The notes under the pieces were generated by a model. That model worked only from the letters and a program-made list of their open reading frames with translations. It was not told where the DNA came from and ran no database searches. A DNA stretch of 64,000 nucleotides, from assembly GCF_001638985.1 (NCBI RefSeq), contig NW_017265134.1:372001-436000 (forward strand), written 5' to 3'. A program made the position numbers and the translations under genes. Origin of the DNA: Phycomyces blakesleeanus NRRL 1555(-). Its lineage: Eukaryota; Mucoromycota; Mucoromycetes; Mucorales; Phycomycetaceae. Positions 49,951 to 58,347 of this stretch are shown piece after piece (within the stretch, counting starts at the first letter, position 1; every line of letters begins with the position of its first letter).

Positions 49951-50537
49951 CTTTTTAAAAAGAAGAAGGAAGGAAGACAAGAAGGAAGGGAAAAAATGGA
50001 AGGCGTTGGAAATAGATTTACGAAAATAAATATATATACTTTGAGTACAATTTGGCTGAGAAAAGTGTACAACACAAACTTTTTATAGATAATTTGTGAA
50101 AATAGAGAAGTTTAACAGAACGTGTTTAAAGGCAATTATTTTCGACTTTGTATTACAGTGGTGCAATGGCTATCTCGGCTAGTCAACCACTACTTTTCAT
50201 TCAATGTTCTACGAGAGTAAGAGGCAGAAGAGTGTGTAACTGTGATATCTGTACCTTGTAGTTGGTATTATAAATAAATATGTTTTAGAGATTATGGTTT
50301 GGTGGAGAGCCATTAAGGACCTTGGACACATCATATAATTTTTTTTTGAAACATTTAACCATATATGTAATTTTATACGGTCTCATGTTTCATTTTTTGT
50401 TTGTATGGAGCTGTGACAGGCTCAGATTTATTAAAGTTCTCTGAATGAGTAGGGCAAAAGAGAAAATTACAACATTTGTTTTGAGGGTTTATGGGGGTTA
50501 TTTGATGTTTTTGGCTTTTTGGTTTTTGACTTGTTTT
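49951..50537. other. Promoter side of kelch gene; no gene
   Basis: About 590 bp of AT-rich DNA between the kelch gene start and the 3' end of the LINE. No open frame of note. Confidence 0.6.
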
Positions 50538-50588
50538 TGTGTGATTTAAACTTTTTTTTTTTTTTTTTGTTAAAATGTTAATGTGGTG

Positions 50589-53500
50589 TTATGCGAGGGA
50601 AGAGTCAGCGGAGTCAAGCTCGAGCTCTGAGCAGATGCGGGAGATTGATTTCCTAGCAGTGGCAAGAACCAAGGAAGGTAAAAAGGGAGCAGAGTTAAAG
50701 TGGAGTGCCCAATGGTGGTCCCAGATAGCAAGGATGGTCAGTCCGAAAACCGAGGCGGCTGGAATACTGGGGTTCAGCGTGGGAGGGAAGAGAAAGGATG
50801 TGAATGCCGAGGAAAGTGCAGAAGGTGGTGGGACGGTGCCGAAAAATTCTAACCAAATGCCTAACCACACCGCAGATTTCAAAGGACAAGAAAGAAGAAA
50901 ATGCTCTTGCGTCTCGATTGACATCTGGCAGATATTGCAGAGAGGTGAAGAAACAGTGAAGGGCATAATGTGGTGCAAAAGAGCTCGGCACGATAGTTTG
51001 TTGTGTAAGCCGCGAAACCAAACATTACGGGCCCGGTGAGGAAGTGCGAAAGACCAGAAAGAGTGCAGTTGGCGAGGGCTAAGATGGGGGCTAAGTGGTT
51101 GAGCATTAGCATGATGATGAGAACAGGTCAGCCGGTAAGAGCGCGTGGACAAGCGTGACCAAGGTTTGCCGAGGACCAGAGCAGAGATGAAGGGATCAAA
51201 GTCAAAGGGGGACCCATCTCGAGGAGGCATATCCAAATGTCGCGATTCTAGGATGAATGTAGGAATACAAGCTCTGAAAAGGATAGGGTGAGCCACAAGT
51301 GAACGGTCGAGAAGTCTTTGCAGGATACGATTAAGAGTGATAAATCGAGGAAGAGGTCTAGCAGGGGCAATGGGCATCAGGACGTCCAAATTATGATCAA
51401 TTTGGTATAGGTGGTTAACCTTCAGGTCTCGCCAAGATTGTCGGTAGGGCGGATGAGAGGGAGGGCTATTAACCATGGAGGACAAGGGCAACATAAGGCA
51501 CGTGGATAGATTCGTGAGGACGTCGTCAAACTTGTGCGGGAGGTGGTCCATGGCCTTCAGGACAAGATGAAGAGGCGAATCCAGTGAGCGATGGGTGCGA
51601 GGTCTAGAGTCTGGGAAGATCCAAAGTAGAAGGGGATCACAATCCGTATTCTCAGTGCGAAGGAGAGAAGCCATCCATTTGGGGACCAAACCACGGGGAC
51701 CCAATGGGTTCTGGATTATTGGCTTGAGCCAACGAAGCTGAAGAGCGCATTGCTGTGTAATCGGGTCGAGGATGCCAAGACCACCTTGAAAGCGAGGAAG
51801 GCAGAGGGTGTCCAAAGCAATGGGGGGGAACGAACGGAAGCGGAAGAAACGGCGCATCAGAGTGCGTATTTTTTCGAGAAAAGAGACGGGGAAGGATACT
51901 ACGCGCAAGACATGCCAAAGTTGGGCGAGAATGAGAGAGTTCATGACAGTGGCACGGCCGCGGAAGGACAGGGTGCGTGAGCCGTGTAGAATACAGCTAT
52001 TCTCAATCTTAGAAAGAAGGGCCTGGCCAAATGAGTCTCGTTGGGCAATGGAGGAGAAAATTGGATATCCCAGATAGCGAAGAGAAGAGGAGGAGGTCCG
52101 GTCATGCCAATCCGTAATATTGTGGGTCCGTAGATGTGAGGACCAGTCTGGCAGGGGTGAGCCCGAAAGTGAAAATGCCTGCGTCTTGTGAAGATTTACG
52201 CGGGCGTTGGAAGCCGCAGCATAGGTGTTGAGGTGGGTGTGGAGGCGAGACAACTGCCCTGTGTCAGAAAGAAAAACAAGTAAATCATCAGCGTACGCAA
52301 GGAGTTTGATCGGTGACAGAGGAGAAAGACCAGCAGGAACAGATGGTTGAAAGCCCGAGAAGGACTGGTCATGGATCACTCGTCGTAGTAGAGGCTCAAA
52401 AACTAGATTGAACAGTATAGGGGAGAGAGGGTCCCCTTGGCGTAGTCCCCGAGATTGAGGCAAAGGGCGCGAGAGGAAGCCATTCACATTTATTTGCAAT
52501 TTAGTAGAAAAGAAGAGGTTAGAGATCGAGGTGACAAGAGAGGAGGGAAATCGAAAGTGTGTCAGTACTTGGCGAAAATATTCCGGATGTACTCTATCAT
52601 ATGCTTTCTCCTGATCGAGGAGAAGTCCAACACCAGCTGATCCCTCCTTGGCGGCTTGTGCCATGACCAGCCTGGTCAGCATTCCATTATCGGCGATGAA
52701 GCGACCCTGAACGAACCCTGTCTGGTAAGGAGAGACAAGTGAAGTGACCGTGGTAATCATGCGAGCATTCAGCAATCGGGTAAATACCTTGGCATCGGTG
52801 TTGATCAAGGCAATTGGGCGCCAGTTCTTCAAAGAGGTGAGATCGCCCTTTTTTGGGAGCAGGCAAACGCAGGTGGATTGCCAGGATTCCGGAAAAATGC
52901 CTTTTGATAGGGCGTCGTTGTAGACTTCCGAAACCAGATCACCACAGACTGGGTGGTCTAGTATCAAGCGAAGGATCTCGTAGGGTAAGCCATCGGGACC
53001 GGGACTGCTAGAGGTTGGAGTGCGCGACGCACCAGAGCGGATAGTAGACAATGACAGAGGACGAGTGAGGGCAGTCTGCCGACTTTCTGACAGACCAAGG
53101 TCAGAAGGCAGGTGAGAGAGCAGGTCGTCCAGAGCAGATTGGTCGATAGGGTCCGGGGTATACAAGCCTTCATAAAAGGCGGCAGCTGCTTCGGTCATCT
53201 TTTCGGGGGTGGAACATATTTCGTTTGTTGCAGGGTGGCAAAGGCTGGCAATTGACTTGCGTGACTGACGAGTGGCGATGGTGCGCTTGAGATATCCAGC
53301 AGAGGTCTCACCTTGTTCCCGCCAGTGTTTCCCAGCCCTAAGGGACATGATCTCCACTCGTTCAAGTTGGACTTGCTGCAGAAGCCGCTCAACAATAGGC
53401 AGCTGAAAATTCTGTGCAGGCTGGTGTCGAAAACGGTGTATTAGTCTGTCTCTCCGTTGTTGCAGGCTTGCTTCCAGGTCGGTGAGAGAGGGTCGGAGGT

Positions 53501-54389
53501 GGCGAGAGAAACACTTGATAAAGCGTATGACTTCGCTCTTTATCGAGTCCCATCGTGCTTGAGGAGAGAGGTTTGCGGGAAGGGCAGGGATGAGGGTGGA
53601 TAGAAGAGTGTTGAGGTCGGTGCAGAAAGATGTCAACCTGGCAAGTCGGGGGTTAGCACGCCAAAGTCCCTTACCAGAGGATTGGGTGGAAGGGAGAGCC
53701 AAGCGGACGGTCAACAGGCAATGATCGGACCAGTTTTGGTGAATATATCTCACCTGGGAGTCAGTAGTGCGAGGGTGAAGATCAGGAGAGGCAAGAATAT
53801 AGTCGATTGTAGTGGAAGACAAGGCGCGATGAAAGGTGGGTTGTGGGTTCTGGCCAGGAGGAGTGACACAGTCAATCATATGGTTGTCCAGAAACTGGAG
53901 CCACGCTAGTGGGGCACGACGTCCGAGAGCGTAGTTAGAGTGAATGGCATGGTTAAAATCACCTAATAAAATGAAGTTGGAAGGATTGGATGGAATGAGG
54001 TCAGGTGTCGACAGTAAGGAAGAAAGAAAATCATAGCGGGGAGTTCGAGAGGCGGGAGCATAGATGACACCCATCTTGAATGGGGAAAATTTATTGTCAG
54101 TATGAGTGACAGTTGTAATGATGCACCTGCCGCAAGGACTAAATAAAGGGTCTGTGAGAATAATATGGGGGGAGAGGCATACAACACCACAGTGTGGCGA
54201 CCATAAAGATGAAGATGACCGAAATTGTTGGTCAAAAGTGTCTTGAAGCATAGAAGAGGAGGCATGGGTTTCTTGCAGGGCTAGTATATCAATTCCCTGA
54301 GAGCGTAGGTGGCGTATAAAAAAGGAGCGTGATTCAGGGTGTCCAACTTTGGGTAGACCCCTACAGTTCATTGTGCCTATTTTTATCAT
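50589..54389 (-). CDS. LINE ORF2: AP-like endonuclease and reverse transcriptase
   Basis: 1266 residues. The N-terminal AP-type endonuclease (about 1-230) shows TMNCRGL, LQETHAS (catalytic Glu), LLGDFNHAI and WSDHCLL (catalytic Asp-His). The reverse transcriptase domain spans about 470-750 with SSPGPDGLPYEIL, WRPIALINTDAK, QGDPLSPILFN and the catalytic LLAYADDLLVF. A Cys-His zinc element near the C-terminus (CNICQMSIETQEH with a later Cys) is the RT-associated zf-RVT motif. The enzyme nicks target DNA and primes reverse transcription at the nick. Its ATG overlaps the ORF1 stop as ATGA. No premature stops or shifts were seen. Confidence 0.95.
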   Translation of the reverse strand: MIKIGTMNCRGLPKVGHPESRSFFIRHLRSQGIDILALQETHASSSMLQDTFDQQFRSSSSLWSPHCGVVCLSPHIILTDPLFSPCGRCIITTVTHTDNKFSPFKMGVIYAPASRTPRYDFLSSLLSTPDLIPSNPSNFILLGDFNHAIHSNYALGRRAPLAWLQFLDNHMIDCVTPPGQNPQPTFHRALSSTTIDYILASPDLHPRTTDSQVRYIHQNWSDHCLLTVRLALPSTQSSGKGLWRANPRLARLTSFCTDLNTLLSTLIPALPANLSPQARWDSIKSEVIRFIKCFSRHLRPSLTDLEASLQQRRDRLIHRFRHQPAQNFQLPIVERLLQQVQLERVEIMSLRAGKHWREQGETSAGYLKRTIATRQSRKSIASLCHPATNEICSTPEKMTEAAAAFYEGLYTPDPIDQSALDDLLSHLPSDLGLSESRQTALTRPLSLSTIRSGASRTPTSSSPGPDGLPYEILRLILDHPVCGDLVSEVYNDALSKGIFPESWQSTCVCLLPKKGDLTSLKNWRPIALINTDAKVFTRLLNARMITTVTSLVSPYQTGFVQGRFIADNGMLTRLVMAQAAKEGSAGVGLLLDQEKAYDRVHPEYFRQVLTHFRFPSSLVTSISNLFFSTKLQINVNGFLSRPLPQSRGLRQGDPLSPILFNLVFEPLLRRVIHDQSFSGFQPSVPAGLSPLSPIKLLAYADDLLVFLSDTGQLSRLHTHLNTYAAASNARVNLHKTQAFSLSGSPLPDWSSHLRTHNITDWHDRTSSSSLRYLGYPIFSSIAQRDSFGQALLSKIENSCILHGSRTLSFRGRATVMNSLILAQLWHVLRVVSFPVSFLEKIRTLMRRFFRFRSFPPIALDTLCLPRFQGGLGILDPITQQCALQLRWLKPIIQNPLGPRGLVPKWMASLLRTENTDCDPLLLWIFPDSRPRTHRSLDSPLHLVLKAMDHLPHKFDDVLTNLSTCLMLPLSSMVNSPPSHPPYRQSWRDLKVNHLYQIDHNLDVLMPIAPARPLPRFITLNRILQRLLDRSLVAHPILFRACIPTFILESRHLDMPPRDGSPFDFDPFISALVLGKPWSRLSTRSYRLTCSHHHANAQPLSPHLSPRQLHSFWSFALPHRARNVWFRGLHNKLSCRALLHHIMPFTVSSPLCNICQMSIETQEHFLLSCPLKSAVWLGIWLEFFGTVPPPSALSSAFTSFLFPPTLNPSIPAASVFGLTILAIWDHHWALHFNSAPFLPSLVLATARKSISRICSELELDSADSSLA

Positions 54390-55750
54390 TGGTTAATCTT
54401 GGCCTCTGCGTCGAGGGCTTTCTTGCTATGTGGGGGAGTGAAGCGAGGAGGTGAGAGGGATGTGTTGCGGCCTATTGGACGTACTGTCCGAGAAAACCGG
54501 AGATGAGAGAGGCGAGAGGCATTCTGAAGACGGAGAGTCCGAGCCTCGACTCTATCCGTGAAGTCAGTGATCATGTCGTCGTCTATCTCATCGTCCCAGC
54601 CCTTCACAGGAGTGTCAACAGAACGACTTCGGGGACGAGGGCCGGAGGACGTGGTTGTCGCAGATATTGTCGTGATGGCAGGGAGGGTTGCCGGTAGGGT
54701 TAGTTTTGCAGACTCAAGCAAAGCAGGTTTGTGCGGATTGTGCTTGGAAGCCTCGGATCCTCCGTAGGTGAGCGAGAGTGCAGTCGGAATCAGAGGCTTA
54801 GGCTCGCGGATAGGTCGATCGAGCTTAACGTTGCGGTGGGGGTGACGGGATCGCTTGTTTGAGGTCTTAGAAGTCTTGGATGGATCGGAGGAGTGCGGGC
54901 AATTGGCTTGCAGGTGGCCGATCTTGTTGCATCCAAAGCACGTTCGGGTTTCGGCTGGGCGCTTAGTGCACTGGGTGACTTCGTGTCCCATTTCCTTGCA
55001 ATAAGTGCAGTGGGAGCCCATCGAAGGCCACTTACCGAGTATCTTTTGCGTAGCGTCGTATGCTATTTGGTACGTCAGGGAATCGGATGGCACCTCGTCA
55101 GTGGGGGTGTTGGCAAGGACAACATATCCAGAGCCGTCAAAAAACCCATACGTTTCGTGAACGGCGATCTCACGCACTTTACCAAAAGGAGACATACATT
55201 TCGTGAGCTGTGTAGCAAGTTCCGGATAGGGGACACGAGGAAGCTTGGTCAGGAAAACACGGCGAACAATTGTGCCAATGGGAACAGCCGGTTGAGCGGG
55301 AAAAGATGAAACGCCGACTACCAAAGGATGAGAGCACGCTCTCTCACAGTCAGCACTGGTAGCCAGGTGGAGCTCGCATGTATCAGGGGAATAGCGAGAT
55401 CCAAGAGTGATTCCCATGTTAACTTCGCGAGGGTAAGCTGCGAGAAGGGCTCTCCAGAAAGGGTCGAAGTTGGGTGACGTTTTTGGTGGGGCGGTAAAGA
55501 ATACAGAGAACTTAGAGGACCCTACACGCCAGGTACGTGGGGTTGTGTTATTTGTAGAGCTAAAGATAACATGTGGTTGCTTTTCGGTGAGTGGAGGTGC
55601 ATTCTGTGTAGCTACTTGTGAGTATAGTGGTGTCAGAGTAGGTGAGATTGGTGTGAATGAGGTTGCCAATGGTGGAGATGAGCCAGTGGTGGAGGGGTTT
55701 TTGACCCCTGGTGGTTCCGGAGTGTTAGTGGAAAGAGCCATGGGTCTCAT
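54386..55750 (-). CDS. LINE ORF1: nucleic-acid-binding protein with CCHC knuckles
   Basis: 454 residues. The first ~75 residues are Pro/Thr/Ser-rich. The mid region has an RRM-like or related basic fold (SKFSVFFTAPPK, then strands such as VRRVFLTKLPRVPYPEL). Two zinc knuckles follow at about residues 247-290 (CTYCKEMGHEVTQC and CFGCNKIGHLQANC, CCHC type). The tail is basic and Ser-rich. ORF1 proteins of LINEs bind element RNA and form the ribonucleoprotein. The start is the ATG at 55750, about 35 bp inside the candidate target duplication. The stop codon overlaps the ORF2 start. Confidence 0.92.
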   Translation of the reverse strand: MRPMALSTNTPEPPGVKNPSTTGSSPPLATSFTPISPTLTPLYSQVATQNAPPLTEKQPHVIFSSTNNTTPRTWRVGSSKFSVFFTAPPKTSPNFDPFWRALLAAYPREVNMGITLGSRYSPDTCELHLATSADCERACSHPLVVGVSSFPAQPAVPIGTIVRRVFLTKLPRVPYPELATQLTKCMSPFGKVREIAVHETYGFFDGSGYVVLANTPTDEVPSDSLTYQIAYDATQKILGKWPSMGSHCTYCKEMGHEVTQCTKRPAETRTCFGCNKIGHLQANCPHSSDPSKTSKTSNKRSRHPHRNVKLDRPIREPKPLIPTALSLTYGGSEASKHNPHKPALLESAKLTLPATLPAITTISATTTSSGPRPRSRSVDTPVKGWDDEIDDDMITDFTDRVEARTLRLQNASRLSHLRFSRTVRPIGRNTSLSPPRFTPPHSKKALDAEAKINQ

Positions 55751-55792
55751 GTTTCACATCCAAGGCTTCCATATACAATGAAAATGTGTGAT

Positions 55793-56158
55793 ATTGCATT
55801 TATTGGCCATGTTAATTTACTAAACTCACGAACATAAAATCATGTAATTAGTGCGAACCAAAGTTTATTACTTTTTACCCTCAAACTGTAATAGCTGTTT
55901 AATTTTTTAGACATTAAAGCTAATAGATATTAATTAATATTTGTATACGTAGAATGCTTGCGCAAATAAAGGGGAAAAAACCTAATGCTGGGGCTATATG
56001 GACTTCTTTATATGCTTACTTGAAAACATAATTTGTTCTTTATTTCAAGTTTTATGTCATCGTTAGTTTAACAACATAAAATGTCGAAAGATTATTGGTC
56101 AACACATTTTATATCATCTTTTTATATGATGTAAAATATTTTATATCATGTTTTTATA
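55793..56158. other. Short AT-rich gap between two transposable elements
   Basis: About 365 bp of strongly AT-rich DNA lies between the LINE 5' end and the left inverted repeat of the Tc1/mariner element. Two ATAT-rich palindromes (around 56110-56150) are visible; no gene. Confidence 0.6.
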
Positions 56159-56247
56159 CAGGATTTCCACTCCAAAAGTTATAATTTTTTTTTCAAACTA
56201 TATATTTTGCAAAATCAAAACTTTCATTTTGTGCTCCGACTATATAT
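56159..56247 (+). repeat. Left terminal inverted repeat
   Basis: 89 bp, inverted copy of 57577-57665 with one mismatch (A/T at the edge of the T run), starting CAGGATTTCC after a TA. Confidence 0.93.
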
Positions 56248-56490
56248 GAAAAAAATAAATTAATTAATGCGGATAGAAAGAAATTTAAAGCAAATTAATA
56301 AAGAGCATGAAGAATGCTAATATGTGCGATAAAATATTTAAAGAATGTCTACACTGTTTATTAAAAACAATATAAGAAAACATGCAATGTCAATATATTG
56401 TTATAAGAAAAGTATATAATGCTAAGTTTGTAATATGGTTTTGAGAACTGTCTTTATCTATTATCTTTTTCTATACTCAAATCCTCCAAC

Positions 56491-57567
56491 ATGAACCCCA
56501 ATCAAATCGCTATTGTTAAGAGAAGAAAGAGAAATGGACCACAAAAGGTTCTTCCGATCCACATCAAGAACATGATTGTGGAGAAATGTTATATAGAAGA
56601 GTCCATGACCCGAGCCGAAGCAGCCAGGGCATTTGGTGTCTCATAGGTATCGATTAACAACATCATCACCAAGTTCGAGAGGGATGCTACTGTAGAGCCC
56701 AAGAAGCGAGGCGGCTCGCGCGCGGAAAGTCTTAAGATAACCGATGAGCATTCGAAGTTCATTCAAGACCTCTTGGACGAATGCTGCACCTTGACTCTTG
56801 GTCAAATGAGAGAGGAACTGTTTAGAAAATGTCCAGAGCTTCAAGAGCAGAACTTGAGCATCAGTGGCTTACATAAGCACATTATCAACAACATTGGGTT
56901 CACATTGAAGAGAACCAAGCCGGTCGAGGAAAAAAGAAATGACCCAAAGACTATTGAGCTGAGAAAAGTATATGTAGACAGTATGCACACGAATGGTTTA
57001 TTGTATAAAACCAATTGCATTTTTGTGGACGAAGCAGGCTTTAATGCAAACCTGATCAGAGTACAAGAGTGGTCCAAGAAAGGCGAGGCCAGCATTGTGA
57101 AGACGAAGTCGAAAAGGGGACTAAACATCTCAATTCTTGCCGGTATTTCTTACCAGGGTGTTGAGAGTGTGCAGGCGAAGTTGACCCCTGGTGGCACGAC
57201 AGGACCAATTTTCGTTGAATTTGTAAAGACGATTATGGATTCGCTCGACCACAGTAATGCTGCCCCTCACAACTTCATTATGGATAATGCCTCGATCCAT
57301 AGATCCCATCTTGTCACTGAATTGTTTGCTAATTCACGACACCACCTACACTTTCTCCCCCCATACTCTCCTTTCCTAAACCCGATTGAAGAGTGCTTCT
57401 CCAAACTCAAAACACTGGTCAAGAGAAAGCCCGGGTTGGTATGTGGTCAATTCTTGGAGTATATTGCTGAGTGCTCCCGCCATATCGCTATGGAAAACTG
57501 CCAAGGCTGGGTTGATCATAGCATTAGCTTCTTCCCCCAATGTACAAATAGCCAAGAAATAAATTGA
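56491..57567 (+). pseudogene. Tc1/mariner DD34E transposase with premature stop
   Basis: The frame opens at the ATG 56491 and would span 359 codons to 57567. Codon 52 is TAG (56644-56646), so translation from the first ATG yields only 51 residues. Upstream of it is a helix-turn-helix-like DNA-binding region (SMTRAEAARAFGVS). Downstream the DDE core is intact: FVDEAGFN, FIMDNASIHRSH and YSPFLNPIEE, with 34 residues between the second Asp and the Glu, as in Tc1-type enzymes. A CAG to TAG change is the likely origin. This copy is probably inactive by itself but its TIRs could be used by a transposase in trans; no ATG just after the stop restores the DNA-binding part. Confidence 0.88.
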
Positions 57568-57576
57568 TTTTTTTTT

Positions 57577-57665
57577 ATATATAGTCGGAGCACAAAATGA
57601 AAGTTTTGATTTTGCAAAATATATAGTTTGAAAAAAAAAATATAACTTTTGGAGTGGAAATCCTG
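57577..57665 (-). repeat. Right terminal inverted repeat
   Basis: 89 bp, inverted copy of 56159-56247, ending in CCTG followed by the TA target duplication. Confidence 0.93.
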
Positions 57666-58347
57666 TAACATTCTGAGTTTCAATGAAATAAAGTGGAATG
57701 TTTAAACTTGTAAATATCACTTATGAGAATGAAGTCTTTTAAGCTTTATTTTAATGCGGCATTGCAGTCCACGTCTTTCAAAGAAAGACGTGGAGCAGTA
57801 GCTCTTAATTAAATGTACGCCCCCAAAAAATAGCTCTCATAAGTACATAAACTCTTTATATCCTGCTAAGAAATGAAAAAGTGATACTCCCCTGTATTAC
57901 ATTAGTCAAAATATTTGTATGCTTTGTTAAAAAAGCAAATATTTACCTATGAGTACATTTGATGCATGTCAGAAATTCAAAAAAAATACTTGATAATTAT
58001 GTCTTTTTTGAGCGCTCCGATTCTACTTAATTATCTCTAGAATATTACCTATTTATTAATAGGAGATGTTACTCACTTTTTTGAAGCGATTTATTCACAA
58101 AAATATCATAGTAAAGAATATTTCTTAAATAACTAAGATTCATACAAGAATACACACTGTATTAATTTCATCATCCCACAAACGATCGGCGTTTTGATGT
58201 GCTTTGAATAGCCTTAAAAAAATGTTCACGAAAATTCACGTGACCCAGCCAATTATGGTGTCTAGGTTTGTATATTGAAAGGTACAACTGTCTCTTTTTC
58301 ATTTTTAGAAACAGCCCATCTCTTCTGAAGGTACTGAGTAACTTGAA
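57666..58347. other. Intergenic region, no gene seen
   Basis: About 680 bp. A short palindromic AAAGACGTGGA pair sits near 57765-57795 (CCACGTCTTTCAAAGAAAGACGTGG), a possible hairpin. No supported gene. The right end should hold the promoter of the 680-residue protein. Confidence 0.55.

Larger units (their letters stand above)
50538..55792 (-). mobile_element. Non-LTR retrotransposon (L1-type LINE), two intact ORFs
   Basis: A 5.2-kb element runs on the minus strand: ORF1 (55750-54386), then ORF2 (54389-50589), then a short 3' end and an A-tract, seen on the plus strand as a T run of about 18 at 50552-50569. Both frames are uninterrupted. An 8-bp direct repeat, TGTGTGAT, at 50538-50545 and 55785-55792 is a candidate target-site duplication, though short for a LINE. 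The body is more GC-rich than the AT-rich surroundings. Presence of intact endonuclease, reverse transcriptase and zinc motifs suggests a recent, possibly mobile copy. Confidence 0.9.
56159..57665 (+). mobile_element. Tc1/mariner element with 89-bp terminal inverted repeats
   Basis: 1507 bp flanked by TA on both sides (56157-56158 and 57666-57667), the Tc1/mariner target duplication. The left repeat (56159-56247) and right repeat (57577-57665) are inverted and match at 88 of 89 positions; both begin CAGGATTTCCACTCC at the outer end and reach the GTGCTCCGAC segment inside. The element encodes one DD34E transposase on the plus strand, with a single in-frame stop. Confidence 0.95.

Noticed and set aside
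50575..55781. Plus-strand open frames across the LINE
   Set aside because: They lie antisense to the long, motif-bearing ORF1 and ORF2 and lack recognisable domains.
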